Assembly: GCF_016907355.1 (NCBI RefSeq)
Contig: NZ_JAFBBW010000001.1
Location: forward strand, 3,782,001-3,846,000
Source of the DNA: Agromyces aurantiacus
Lineage (GTDB): Bacteria; Actinomycetota; Actinomycetes; Actinomycetales; Microbacteriaceae
DNA: 64,000 nt
Reading direction: 5' to 3'
A program made the translations under genes and the position numbers. This document shows, one piece after another, positions 17,012-25,367 of this stretch; position 1 is the stretch's first letter, and every line of letters begins with the position of its first letter. The notes below the pieces were generated by a model. It did no database searches. It saw only the letters and a program-made list of their open reading frames with translations, and had not been told where the DNA came from.

Positions 17012-19123
17012 GTGACTCATGAGGCGACCACGCCGCCGGCCGAGCTGAAATCCCCGAAGCACTGGATCATCGGGGACCCGCTTCCGACCGAGAAGCTCGA
17101 AGGCCAGCTGCTCCCCAAGAAGCTCGCCCTCCCCATCTTCGCGAGCGACCCGCTCTCCTCCGTGGCGTACGCGCCGCAGGAGCTGGTCATGATCCTCCTC
17201 GTCGGCGGGCTCGCCTTCCTCAGCTTCGCACCGTGGGTCGCGCTCGCGGTCGTCGTCCTGCTCGTGACCGTGGTGATGAGCTACCGCCAGCTCATCCGCG
17301 CCTACCCCTCCGGCGGCGGCGACTACGAGGTGGCGCACCGCAACCTCGGCGAGAAGGCCGGGCTCGTCGTCGCGTCGGCCCTGCTCGTCGACTACGTCAT
17401 GACCGTCGTCGTCTCGGTCGCGTCGGGAGTGGACAACATCATCTCGGCGCTGCCCGAACTGGCGCCGTTCCGCGTCGAGCTCGCGGTCGTGTTCGTCATC
17501 ATCCTCGCGGCGGTGAACCTGCGAGGCGTCAGCGAGTCCTCGAAGGCCTTCGCGGTGCCGACCTACCTCTTCATCGGCAGCGTCTTCGTGATGATCGTGG
17601 TCGGCCTCGTTCGCACCGCGCTCGGCGACGCGCCGGTCGCCGAGTCGGCGCAGTACGCCGTCGAGGCCGAGGAGCTCACGCAAGTCGCCGTCATCCTGCT
17701 CCTGCTGCGCTCCTTCGCGAGCGGATGCTCGGCGCTCACGGGCGTCGAGGCCATCTCGAACGGCGTGCCCGCCTTCCGCGCGCCGAAGATCCGCAACGCC
17801 CAGCGCACGCTCGTGGCGATGGGGGCCATCGCGATCACGCTCTTCGCGGGCCTCACCGCGCTCGCGCTCATCTCGAACGTGCACTACGCCGAGGACCCGT
17901 GCCACCTCATCGGCTGGGAGGCCTGTGCGACCGAGCCGCAGCTGAGCCTCATGGCGCAGGTCGCCGCGGCGACGTTCGGCGGGGACAGCGTGTTCTTCTA
18001 CGTGATCCAGGCCGCGACCGCGCTGGTCCTGCTGCTCGCGGCCAACACCGCGTTCAACGGCTTCCCGCTCCTCGGCTCGGTGCTCGCGCGCGACAACTAC
18101 GCGCCGAAGTCGCTCTCGACGCGCGGGGACCGCCTGATCTTCTCGAACGGCGTGCTCATCCTCTCCCTCGCCGCGACCGTGATCCTCGTGGTCTTCCAGG
18201 CGAACCTCACCGTGCTGATCCAGCTCTACATCATCGGCGTGTTCGTCTCGTTCACGCTCGGCCAGACGGGGATGGTGCGGCATTGGCTCCGCGAGCTGTC
18301 GCGCCTGCGTCATCCGTCGGGATCGAAGCGCCCGGGCGGGCGCGCCGCAATGGATGCCGAGACCGGAGCGAAGCCGCTGAGCGCCGGCGCGATGCGCCGC
18401 GCGCTCGTGATCAACGCCGTCGGGGCCGTCATGACCGCGGTCGTGCTGGTCGTCGTGACCGTCACGAAGTTCACGCACGGCGCGTGGATCGTGTTCGTGC
18501 TCATGCCGATCCTCTTCCTGCTCATGATGGGCGTCCACCGCTACTACCGCGACGTCGAGAAGGAGATCGAGCCCGACGCGACGACGACGTTCGGTTCGGA
18601 GGGCGACCACGCGATCGTGCTCGTCGGGCGCATGCAGAAGCCCGTGCTCAAGGCGCTCGACTACGCGATCGCGGCCAAGCACGATTCGCTCGAGGCCGTG
18701 CACGTCTCGCTCGACGAGGCCCAGACCAAGCAGCTCAAGAAGGACTGGGTCAGGCAGAACATCCACGTCAAGCTGCGGATCCTCTCGTCGCCCTACCGCG
18801 ACCTGAGCTACCCGCTCATCCAGTACATCAAGCAGCACCGCGAGGAGCACGGCTCCGAGGTCATCACGGTGTACCTGCCCCAGTACATCGTCGGGCACTG
18901 GTGGGAGAGCCTGCTGCACAACCACAAGGCCCGGCGCATCCGCCAGAAGCTCATGCTCGTGCACGGCGTGACCGTCTCGCTCGTGCCGTGGCTGCTCGAC
19001 TCGAGCGACCTCGTCTACGGCCGGCGGTCGCGACCGCTGCCCGGCCAGGACCGTCGCGGCGAACCGGTGCGCCCGGTACCGCGGCGGCCGCACCAGGACG
19101 CCGTGGGCGCGCGCCGGCGCTGA
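17012..19123 (+). CDS. KimA-like APC-superfamily potassium transporter
   Basis: 703-residue membrane protein, probably a high-affinity proton/potassium symporter. The sequence follows Bacillus KimA (YdaO) segment by segment: ALPIFASDPLSSVAYAPQEL near TM1, MSYRQLIRAYPSGGGDYEVA, GLVVASALLVDYVMTVVVSV, SFASGCSALTGVEAISNGVP and LLLAANTAFNGFPLLGSVLA. About 12 helices reach residue 510; a cytosolic C-terminal domain follows (HAIVLVGRMQKPVLKALDYA), the region that binds c-di-AMP in KimA and shuts transport off. An Arg/Pro-rich tail of about 35 residues is extra. GTG start, probably leaderless. No c-di-AMP riboswitch is visible in the 80-bp upstream gap. Confidence 0.85.
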   Translation: MTHEATTPPAELKSPKHWIIGDPLPTEKLEGQLLPKKLALPIFASDPLSSVAYAPQELVMILLVGGLAFLSFAPWVALAVVVLLVTVVMSYRQLIRAYPSGGGDYEVAHRNLGEKAGLVVASALLVDYVMTVVVSVASGVDNIISALPELAPFRVELAVVFVIILAAVNLRGVSESSKAFAVPTYLFIGSVFVMIVVGLVRTALGDAPVAESAQYAVEAEELTQVAVILLLLRSFASGCSALTGVEAISNGVPAFRAPKIRNAQRTLVAMGAIAITLFAGLTALALISNVHYAEDPCHLIGWEACATEPQLSLMAQVAAATFGGDSVFFYVIQAATALVLLLAANTAFNGFPLLGSVLARDNYAPKSLSTRGDRLIFSNGVLILSLAATVILVVFQANLTVLIQLYIIGVFVSFTLGQTGMVRHWLRELSRLRHPSGSKRPGGRAAMDAETGAKPLSAGAMRRALVINAVGAVMTAVVLVVVTVTKFTHGAWIVFVLMPILFLLMMGVHRYYRDVEKEIEPDATTTFGSEGDHAIVLVGRMQKPVLKALDYAIAAKHDSLEAVHVSLDEAQTKQLKKDWVRQNIHVKLRILSSPYRDLSYPLIQYIKQHREEHGSEVITVYLPQYIVGHWWESLLHNHKARRIRQKLMLVHGVTVSLVPWLLDSSDLVYGRRSRPLPGQDRRGEPVRPVPRRPHQDAVGARRR

Positions 19124-19131
19124 CGCGGACG

Positions 19132-19145
19132 GCCCGGCGCCGGGC
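19132..19145. terminator. 14-bp perfect palindrome between convergent genes
   Basis: GCCCGGCGCCGGGC at 19132-19145 is self-complementary and lies in the 43-bp gap between the convergent potassium transporter and monooxygenase genes. Terminator-like but without a T-run. Confidence 0.45.
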
Positions 19146-19166
19146 GGCCCGGTCGACGGAGCGCGC

Positions 19167-20336
19167 TCAGATCATCGCCATGATCTGGCGCGCGATCATC
19201 CGACCGGCGCGACTCGCCCCGATCGTGGAGGCCTGCGGTCCGTAGCCCGCGAGGAAGACCCGCGGGTCCTGCCACGCCGCACCCTGCCCGACCGCGATGC
19301 CGCCGGCCTTCTCGCGCAGTCGCAACGGGGCGAGATGCCGCAGCTCGGGCCGGAAGCCGGTCGCCCAGATGATCGCGTCGGCGCGAGCGGACGAGCCGTC
19401 GTTCCAGACGACGCGGTCGGCCTCGATGCGGTCGAACATCGGCCGCGCGTGGAGCAGCCCGCGCTCGATGCCGGCCGCGATGCGACGGCTCTTCGGCACG
19501 CCGGTGCCGCTCACGATCGAGGGCAGCGCGCGGCCGGCGCGCGCCGCCTCGTCCTGCCGCGACACCGCGGCCGAGGCGCCCTCGAGGTCGAGCTCCTGCC
19601 GGTCGAGCCAGTCGATCGGACGGCGCGAGACCCAGGTGAGGCCCGCCGCGACGGGCTCGAGCTCGAGCATGAACCCGATGGCCGACGTGCCGCCGCCCAC
19701 GACGACGACGTGCTGGTCGCGGAAGTCCTCGGCGGAGACGAAGTCGGAGGTGTGCAGGTGGCGCCCGCGGAACTCGCTCATCCCGGGGTAGTACGGCACG
19801 AACGGCGAGCCCCACGTGCCGGTGGCGTTCACGAGGAACTGGGTGCGCAGCTCGCCGCGCGGCGCCGAGGGCGTCTCGGGCTCCTGGAAGGTCCGCCGCC
19901 GACGCGCGAAGAACCCGCGGGTCCGCAGCTCCTCGATCGGCTGCGGGCTGAGGTCCTCGTACTCGATGCGCAGGTCGACGCCGTCGTTCGAGACGCGCCG
20001 CACGTTGACGGGTCGGCGCACCCGCAGGTCGTAGTGCTCCTCGAACCGCCCGTAGTAGTCGGCGACGACCTCCTTGGCGGGAAGCGCGCGCTCGGCGGTC
20101 TCGAAGCTGAGGCCGAGCTCCCCCATGCCCGGCAGGTCGTTCACGCGATGCGCCGTGCCGAGGCGCAGCGACGACCAACGATGCTGCCACGCGCCACCCG
20201 GTCCGGGGGCGCGGTCGAGCATGACGAAGTCCTCGTCGGCGACGAGTTCGAAGCGCCGCAGGTAATAGGCGACGGACAGCCCCGCCTGTCCGGCGCCGAT
20301 CACCGCGACCTTCACGCGGTCGGGGATCGGATCCAC
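19167..20336 (-). CDS. Flavin-containing monooxygenase (class B, CzcO-like)
   Basis: 389-residue FAD/NADPH-dependent oxygenase. The FAD Rossmann motif is VKVAVIGAGQAGLSVAYYLR at the N-terminus, the NADPH Rossmann motif is HVVVVGGGTSAIGFMLELEP, and an ATG-type motif occurs late (ADAIIWATGFRPEL). GAWQHRWSSLRLGTAHRVND matches the group often annotated as CzcO. Such enzymes oxidise organic N or S compounds or perform Baeyer-Villiger reactions; the substrate is unknown. The GTG at 20336 is chosen because the FAD motif begins shortly after it and TGGGAT lies six bases upstream; a longer GTG start at 20390 is possible. Confidence 0.85.
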   Translation of the reverse strand: MDPIPDRVKVAVIGAGQAGLSVAYYLRRFELVADEDFVMLDRAPGPGGAWQHRWSSLRLGTAHRVNDLPGMGELGLSFETAERALPAKEVVADYYGRFEEHYDLRVRRPVNVRRVSNDGVDLRIEYEDLSPQPIEELRTRGFFARRRRTFQEPETPSAPRGELRTQFLVNATGTWGSPFVPYYPGMSEFRGRHLHTSDFVSAEDFRDQHVVVVGGGTSAIGFMLELEPVAAGLTWVSRRPIDWLDRQELDLEGASAAVSRQDEAARAGRALPSIVSGTGVPKSRRIAAGIERGLLHARPMFDRIEADRVVWNDGSSARADAIIWATGFRPELRHLAPLRLREKAGGIAVGQGAAWQDPRVFLAGYGPQASTIGASRAGRMIARQIMAMI

Positions 20337-20426
20337 CCGTCTATCCCACCATGTCCGGAGGGGTCGCGTCGGCCGATCTGCGCCCTCCACAGCGCCTGCG
20401 CGGCAGCAGAGTCGAACCCATGGCGG

Positions 20427-20490
20427 TGGTAAACTACCAGCCGGGATTGTTCATATCAGAAAGAGCCGGGTGACGACCATCCCACCCGGC
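20427..20490 (+). promoter_or_regulatory. DUF3073 promoter and 5'-UTR hairpin
   Basis: TAAACT (20430-20435) is a likely -10 box inside the inverted repeat TGGTA-AAC-TACCA (20427-20439). The roughly 70-base leader contains TGTTCATATCAGAAA, shared with the 9228 promoter, and an 8-bp hairpin GCCGGGTG/CACCCGGC (20465-20472/20483-20490) before the RBS AAGGGGG. Confidence 0.45.
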
Positions 20491-20513
20491 CAGACGTCGT
20501 AAGGGGGTCACGC

Positions 20514-20711
20514 ATGGGGCGCGGCCGTCAGAAAGCCAAGCACACCAAGGTCGCGCGGGAGCTGAAGTACTTCAGCCCCGCGACCGACTACAGCGCGCTC
20601 GAGCGCGAGCTCACGGCTTCGCACCACGACCACGACGACGAGATGTCGAAGTGGGCCGAGTACGCCGACGACGAGTCCTACGTGCCCGACGACGGCAGCC
20701 ACCGCTCCTGA
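20514..20711 (+). CDS. DUF3073 family protein
   Basis: 65-residue basic-to-acidic small protein with the invariant start MGRGRQKAKHTKVARELKYF and a DEMSKWAEYADD segment, the complete DUF3073 pattern found across actinobacteria. Function unknown; the Lys/Arg-rich N-terminus suggests nucleic-acid or ribosome contact. In mycobacteria the family sits next to purM. Here purM is 3.5 kb away, consistent with a partly preserved neighbourhood. Strong RBS AAGGGGG six bases before the ATG and a long structured leader suggest high, regulated expression. Confidence 0.92.
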   Translation: MGRGRQKAKHTKVARELKYFSPATDYSALERELTASHHDHDDEMSKWAEYADDESYVPDDGSHRS

Positions 20712-20750
20712 GGCCCCCGGGCTCCGCGGCGAACCCCGAACGCGCCGCGA

Positions 20751-21356
20751 TCAGCCCATCGACGCCGCCACGGCCAGCGCGTCCGCGCGCGCCGAGGTCG
20801 GCCAGAGCGCATCGCCCTTGTGGATGCGCAGGCTGACGATGCCGTGCAGCGCCGCCCAGGCGCGCATGGCGGTCGTCGTGGCATCCGCTTCGGAGCTGCC
20901 GTGCGCCTGCCGCAGGGCCGCGACCGCGGCGTCGATCACGATCCACCCCGGCTCGCTCGGCCCGACCGGGTTGCCGAGCCGATCGGCGCTCTCGAAGAGC
21001 AACTGGTACGCGCCGGGATTCGCGAGCCCCCACTCGACGTAGCCCGTGGCGATGTCGGCGAGCGAGACGGAGGGCACCGCCCCGCCGTCCGCCGCCTCGA
21101 GCCCGAGCACGGCCGCCACGAGCCGCCGGCTCTGCAGCTGCACGACGGCGGCGATGAGCTCCTGGGCCGACGCGAAGTGCAGGTAGACCGCGGATGGCGA
21201 GACGCCGGCGAGGCGGGCGACCTCGCGCAGCGACAGCGGGGGCGCCGACCGGGGCTCGACGAGCAGTGACTCGGCGGCCTCCAGCAGCGCGGTGCGCAGG
21301 TGCTCGCCTTCGCCGCGCGCCGAGCGCGGGCGTCGGGTCTCGCCGGGAAGTGCCAT
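20751..21356 (-). CDS. TetR-family regulator divergent from SDR
   Basis: 201-residue repressor. The HTH lies at about residues 15-65 (LRTALLEAAESLLVEPRSAP, LREVARLAGVSPSAVYLHFA), followed by a helical TetR_C domain with the WG-x-x-NPGAYQLLFES signature seen in the WHG-domain subgroup. The divergent gene is a short-chain dehydrogenase, with an 8-bp inverted repeat between them. It probably controls itself and the SDR; the ligand is unknown. The ATG at 21356 follows an AAGGAG RBS. Confidence 0.88.
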   Translation of the reverse strand: MALPGETRRPRSARGEGEHLRTALLEAAESLLVEPRSAPPLSLREVARLAGVSPSAVYLHFASAQELIAAVVQLQSRRLVAAVLGLEAADGGAVPSVSLADIATGYVEWGLANPGAYQLLFESADRLGNPVGPSEPGWIVIDAAVAALRQAHGSSEADATTTAMRAWAALHGIVSLRIHKGDALWPTSARADALAVAASMG

Positions 21357-21388
21357 GGAACTCCTTGACTCGCGTCGCGGCTTGCTGT

Positions 21389-21420
21389 ACACCTGTCAAC
21401 ATAGCAAAGTGCACAGGTGT
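21389..21420. promoter_or_regulatory. Inverted repeat ACACCTGT-N16-ACAGGTGT (TetR operator candidate)
   Basis: Perfect 8-bp arms at 21389-21396 and 21413-21420 in the shared TetR/SDR promoter region. The intervening bases include TTGACA on the minus strand, so a bound repressor would block a promoter -35 element. Confidence 0.6.
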
Positions 21421-21438
21421 TCACCTAGGAGGATCGCC

Positions 21439-22257
21439 ATGACCCATGCCCCTCGACTCGCCCTCGTGACCGGCGCCAGCTCCGGACTCGGCGAGCTCAT
21501 CGCCGAGCGGCTCGCCGAGCGCGGCGCCGACCTCGTGCTCGTCGCCCGCCGGCGCGACCGGCTCGACGCGCTCGCCGCCCGGCTGGCGGAGCGTCACGGC
21601 ACGCGCAGCACGGTCATCGAGGCCGACCTCGCCCGGCCCGGTGCCGCCGCCGAGGTCTGGTCGCGACTCGAGGGCGCGACCCCCGACACGCTCGTGAACG
21701 CGGCGGGCTTCGCCACGCACGGCGCGTTCGCCGCGGAGCACCCCGACCGGATCCGCGACGAGGTCACGGTCAACGTGACCGCCCTGGTCGAGCTCACGCG
21801 CGCGGCGCTGCCGGCGATGCTCGCCGACGGCCACGGGGCGATCGTGAACATCGCGAGCACCGCGTCGTTCCAGCCCGTGCCCGGGATGGCGGTCTACGCC
21901 GCCACGAAGACGTTCGTGCGCGAGCTCACCGAGGCGATCGCCCACGAGGTGCGCGGCTCGGGCGTGAAGGTCATCGCGCTCTGCCCCGGTGCGACCCGGA
22001 CCGAGTTCTTCGACGTGGTCGGCAATCCTGAGGCGGCTGTCGGCACGCCCGCCGAGCCCGCCGAGGTCGTCGATGCGCTGCTGCGCGCGCTCGACCGCGA
22101 CCGCACGCCGAGCGTGCTGGTCACGGGGTTCGCGAACCGCCTCGGGGCCGCGCTCGCCCGGCTCGCGCCCAACCGGCTGCTCATGCCGATCGCGGCCCGG
22201 GCCGTCAGCTACGAGCCCGGATCGGCGACGGCGACGGCGCTGGCCGGTCGCCGCTGA
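21439..22257 (+). CDS. Short-chain dehydrogenase/reductase
   Basis: 272-residue NAD(P)-dependent classical SDR. Cofactor motif LVTGASSGLGELIAERLAER (TGxxxGxG) at the N-terminus, with downstream Arg residues (VARRRDR) favouring NADPH. The NNAG-equivalent is VNAAGF. Catalytic Ser lies in VNIASTASF and the Tyr-x-x-x-Lys pair is YAATK. Close to the DltE/YqjQ-like group. Substrate unknown. RBS AGGAGG six bases before the ATG. Its 3' end overlaps the convergent membrane-protein gene by 53 bp, so the two mRNAs would be antisense to each other there. Confidence 0.9.
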   Translation: MTHAPRLALVTGASSGLGELIAERLAERGADLVLVARRRDRLDALAARLAERHGTRSTVIEADLARPGAAAEVWSRLEGATPDTLVNAAGFATHGAFAAEHPDRIRDEVTVNVTALVELTRAALPAMLADGHGAIVNIASTASFQPVPGMAVYAATKTFVRELTEAIAHEVRGSGVKVIALCPGATRTEFFDVVGNPEAAVGTPAEPAEVVDALLRALDRDRTPSVLVTGFANRLGAALARLAPNRLLMPIAARAVSYEPGSATATALAGRR

Positions 22258-22891
22258 CCTCCGACCCGCGCACCATCCGCCGCAGGCCGAGTCCGGTCAG
22301 CAGCGCGACCGTGGCCGCCATCAGCACGCCGCCGACCGCGAACGACGCGAACACGAGCCACACCGGACTCGACTCGTCGATGAAGGGCGACGGCAGGAAC
22401 GTGAACACGATGCCGACCAGCCACGCGCCCATGTTGAGCGGCACCCAGCGCCAAGCCCGCGGCACGCGCGCCTGCGCGAGCACGGGCCACTGCAGGAGCG
22501 GGATCGTCGCGAGCAGCGCGAGTCCGGCGCACGCTGCGACCGCCCAGGCCGCCGGCGAGGCCCAGTCGATCTCGACGCCCAGGTCGGCGAACGTCGGCAG
22601 GAGCATCCCGATCGACCAGGCGGCGGATGCCGCGACGGCCGTCGCGGCGACCCAGCGACCCACGGGCACCTCAGCGGCGGACCCGCGCAGGCCGAGCGAC
22701 TGGCCGAGGCCGAGCAGGGCTCCCTCCCCCGCGCCGAAGATCACCAGCAGCGCCCACGTCGCCCACGCCTCGAGGCCGAGCGTCGCGGCGAGCGCGAACC
22801 CCGTCACCGGCACGAGGAAGCCGAGACTCTCGCCGAGCACGGTGAAACCGACCCAGCGCCCGAGGCGCGGCGCCTCCCTCGCCTGGTCCAT
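22205..22891 (-). CDS. Polytopic membrane protein, unknown function
   Basis: 228-residue protein I cannot assign. About seven hydrophobic helices: GFTVLGESLGFLVPVTGFAL, WATWALLVIFGAGEGALLGL, a pair around residues 80-100, AVAACAGLALLATIPLLQWP, WRWVPLNMGAWLVGIVFTFL and VWLVFASFAVGGVLMAATVA. Conserved-looking glycines in GAGEGALLGLGQ. The ATG at 22891 has TACGGT exactly six bases upstream, so it is probably leaderless. The tail is Ser/Pro/Arg-rich and overlaps the convergent SDR gene. Confidence 0.7.
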   Translation of the reverse strand: MDQAREAPRLGRWVGFTVLGESLGFLVPVTGFALAATLGLEAWATWALLVIFGAGEGALLGLGQSLGLRGSAAEVPVGRWVAATAVAASAAWSIGMLLPTFADLGVEIDWASPAAWAVAACAGLALLATIPLLQWPVLAQARVPRAWRWVPLNMGAWLVGIVFTFLPSPFIDESSPVWLVFASFAVGGVLMAATVALLTGLGLRRMVRGSEVSGDRPAPSPSPIRARS

Positions 22892-22965
22892 CACCCCACC
22901 GTACGGTCGATCACCGAGGCGCGGCGGAGTCCAACGTCCCGTCCCGAGACTCCCGGGCCGCTTCC

Positions 22966-23373
22966 TCAGAGTGCCGCGCCGCGCGGCGAGAGCGAGCTCC
23001 AGGCGAGCAGGGCGAGCACCACTCGCGCGGCACCCAGGACCCACGGGATCGGCAGGTCGAACCCGATCCAGAACACCGCCTCGGCCGGCAGGAGCGCGAG
23101 GTTGAGGACGGCGCCGGCGCGGAACCCCTGCCAGAGGAGCCAGCCGGAGAAGGCGACGGCCGCGGCGACGAGGAGGAATCCCATGAGCAGCGCCGCGAAC
23201 GCCCCGGGCTCGTAGCGAGCCGACCACCGGCCGCCGTACATCTCGAACATCCCGAAGAAGGTCGGCAGCCGCCCGGCAGTCCGCAAGTGGTACACGGCGA
23301 TCGGAATGGTGGGGAGCCCGAAACCAGCAGCGTAGGCCCACGTGACGATCGCGTCGACTCGCGCCAGGTTCAT
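22966..23373 (-). CDS. Small membrane protein, unknown function
   Basis: 135 residues with four predicted helices: IVTWAYAAGFGLPTIPIAVY, FAALLMGFLLVAAAVAFSGW, AVLNLALLPAEAVFWIGFDL and PWVLGAARVVLALLAWSSL. The loop between the first two has MFEMYGGRWSAR. This four-helix layout resembles small actinobacterial DoxX-like or DUF-type proteins, but I see no diagnostic motif. Same strand as the next membrane-protein gene downstream (74 bp apart). Confidence 0.6.
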   Translation of the reverse strand: MNLARVDAIVTWAYAAGFGLPTIPIAVYHLRTAGRLPTFFGMFEMYGGRWSARYEPGAFAALLMGFLLVAAAVAFSGWLLWQGFRAGAVLNLALLPAEAVFWIGFDLPIPWVLGAARVVLALLAWSSLSPRGAAL

Positions 23374-23412
23374 GCCGCCCCGATTCCATCGCCCCTCGGC
23401 GTACGGGGGATG

Positions 23413-24189
23413 CTACTCCTCGGCGGGTGCGGCCGCGGCGCGCCAGCGTGCGGCCTCGTCGGCGAACCGCTCGAGCTCGGCGAGGGTTCCCTCGACCGTG
23501 ATCGCGCGGAGCACGACCTCGTCGACGACGTCGTAGGCGGCGAGCGTCGCACCGCGGTCGATCGTCGCGTCGATCGGGCTCACGCCGAGGCGCGCGAAGT
23601 TCGCCGCGTACGACGAGTAGGAGCCGTACCGGTCGGCCTCGCGCTGCAGCGCCGCGCGGGCGGCGCCGTCGACGATCGTGCGCACGTAGAGCACGCCGCG
23701 CACCGACCCGGCGCGATCGCCGGCGTCGCGGTGCAGGTCCTCCATCGCATGCTGCGCGGCCGTCGGCGTGAGCCAGTTGAGCAGGACCGCGTCGGCCTTG
23801 CGAGCGGCGAGCCGGCGCATCCGCGGACCGAGCGCCCCCACCGCGAGCGCGGCGGTCGTGCGGGCGCGCAGGTCGGCGAGTCCGGCGGAGACGAGCTCGA
23901 GCGGATGGCGCGCCCCGCCCGACCCGATGCCGATCGTCGTGCGCCCGGCGGGCAGCCCGGAGAGGTCGAGCTTCTCGACGGGGCGCCGGTCGAGCGGGAT
24001 CACCCCGGTCGCGAGCCCGAGGCGATCGGTGACCTCGGCGACCACCCGCAGGCCCGCAAGGGAGTCGCCGCCGGGCACGTCGTTCAGCCAGAGGCGGTCG
24101 AACCCGAGTCGCTCGAGGCGCGGTGCGAGGGCGCGGAGGGTCGCGTGGTCGGTCGTGCCGGGCAGTCCGATCGAGAGCGCGGCGCGCAT
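23413..24189 (-). CDS. Luciferase-like monooxygenase (F420/FMN TIM barrel)
   Basis: 258-residue bacterial luciferase-like flavin oxidoreductase. N-terminal LERLGFDRLWLNDVPGGDS is the usual first catalytic strand; RRPVEKLDLSGLPAGR and TTIGIGSGGARHPLELVSAG are the middle barrel and phosphate-binding parts; the C-terminus ends in VVLRAITVEGTLAELERFAD. In actinobacteria many such proteins use F420. It is shorter than the usual 290-340 residues. It starts two bases after the purM stop, so it is translationally coupled to purine synthesis, an odd pairing. Substrate unknown. Confidence 0.78.
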   Translation of the reverse strand: MRAALSIGLPGTTDHATLRALAPRLERLGFDRLWLNDVPGGDSLAGLRVVAEVTDRLGLATGVIPLDRRPVEKLDLSGLPAGRTTIGIGSGGARHPLELVSAGLADLRARTTAALAVGALGPRMRRLAARKADAVLLNWLTPTAAQHAMEDLHRDAGDRAGSVRGVLYVRTIVDGAARAALQREADRYGSYSSYAANFARLGVSPIDATIDRGATLAAYDVVDEVVLRAITVEGTLAELERFADEAARWRAAAAPAEE

Positions 24190-24191
24190 GG

Positions 24192-25298
24192 TCAGCTCGC
24201 GTAGGACCCGACGAGGCGCACGGCGCCGCCGTCGACGCCCTTCGCGCCCTGCTCGAAGCCGGTGAGGTCGCGCTCGGCGGTCGAGACGGTGCCGACCTGC
24301 CACGCAGGCAGGCCGAGCGCGCCGAGCTCGGCGACGACGGAGGCCGCCGACGCGGGGTCGACCACGGCGAAGAAGCCGATGCCGAGGTTCCAGGTGCCCT
24401 CCGTCGACTCGATCGTCGTGCCGGCGAGGTCGTTGAGCACGCGGAACACGGGCTGCGGCGACCACGTGGCGCGGTCGACCTCGACCCACGAGCCGCGCGG
24501 CAGCACGCGCGCGAGGTTGGCGGCGATCCCGCCGCCCGTGACGTGGGAGAGCGAGTGCACGGCGCCGCCGAGCGTCTCGTGGCCGAGGAGCTGCACGAGC
24601 GGGCCCGAGTAGAGGCGCGTCGGCTCGAGGAGCGCCTCGCCCCACGTCGTGCCGAGGTCGGCCGCGGCATCCGTGTACCGCAGGTTCGCGTTCGACAGGA
24701 TGTGCCGCACGAGCGAGAACCCGTTGGAGTGCAGGCCGCTCGACTCGATCGCGATGACGACATCGCCGTCGACGACCCGCTCGGCGCCGAGCGCTCGGTC
24801 GGCCTCGACGACGCCGACGGCGGCGCCCGCGACGTCGTAGTCGTCGACGCCCATGAGCCCCGGGTGCTCGGCGGTCTCGCCGCCGACGAGGGCCGTTCCG
24901 GTCTCGGCGCACGCGCGCGCGATGCCCGTGACGATCGCCGCGATGCGCGCGGGCACGACCTTGCCGCACGCGATGTAGTCGGTCATGAAGAGCGGCGTCG
25001 CGCCGACCACGACGATGTCGTCGACGACCATGCCGACCAGGTCCTGGCCGATCGTGTCGTGCACGTCGAGCGCCTGCGCGATCGCGATCTTGGTGCCGAC
25101 GCCGTCGGTCGAGGTCGCGAGGAGCGGGCGGCGGTAGTCCTTCGCGAACGAGAGGTCGTAGAGGCCCGCGAACCCGCCGACCCCGCCGAGCACGTTGGGC
25201 CCGTGCGTCTTGGCGACCGCATCCTTCATGAGTTCGACGGCGAGGTCGCCGGCGGCGGTGTCGACTCCGGCCGCGGCGTAGGACGAGTTCGCGCTCAC
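24192..25298 (-). CDS. purM: Phosphoribosylformylglycinamidine cyclo-ligase
   Basis: AIR synthetase, fifth step of purine synthesis: ATP-dependent closure of FGAM to AIR. 368 residues, normal length. Signatures: YAAAGVDTAAGDLAVELMK, LLATSTDGVGTKIAIAQALD (ATP/substrate loop), VVDDIVVVGATPLFMTDYIA, LVGGETAEHPG and SHVTGGGIAANLARVLP. The GTG at 25298 has TACCCT exactly six bases upstream, indicating a leaderless mRNA. The luciferase-like gene follows two bases after its stop. purF is 12 kb away; in many actinobacteria they adjoin. Confidence 0.97.
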   Translation of the reverse strand: MSANSSYAAAGVDTAAGDLAVELMKDAVAKTHGPNVLGGVGGFAGLYDLSFAKDYRRPLLATSTDGVGTKIAIAQALDVHDTIGQDLVGMVVDDIVVVGATPLFMTDYIACGKVVPARIAAIVTGIARACAETGTALVGGETAEHPGLMGVDDYDVAGAAVGVVEADRALGAERVVDGDVVIAIESSGLHSNGFSLVRHILSNANLRYTDAAADLGTTWGEALLEPTRLYSGPLVQLLGHETLGGAVHSLSHVTGGGIAANLARVLPRGSWVEVDRATWSPQPVFRVLNDLAGTTIESTEGTWNLGIGFFAVVDPASAASVVAELGALGLPAWQVGTVSTAERDLTGFEQGAKGVDGGAVRLVGSYAS

Positions 25299-25367
25299 CC
25301 GACAAGGGTACCGGTGCGGGCGCGCGCCTCCGGGCCCGGTGACGGAGGGCGGCGATAGAATCCGACC

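Noticed and set aside
20337..20390. Longer N-terminus for the flavin monooxygenase
   Set aside because: The extension lacks homology; the GTG at 20336 has a -10-like box six bases upstream and precedes the FAD motif by the usual distance.
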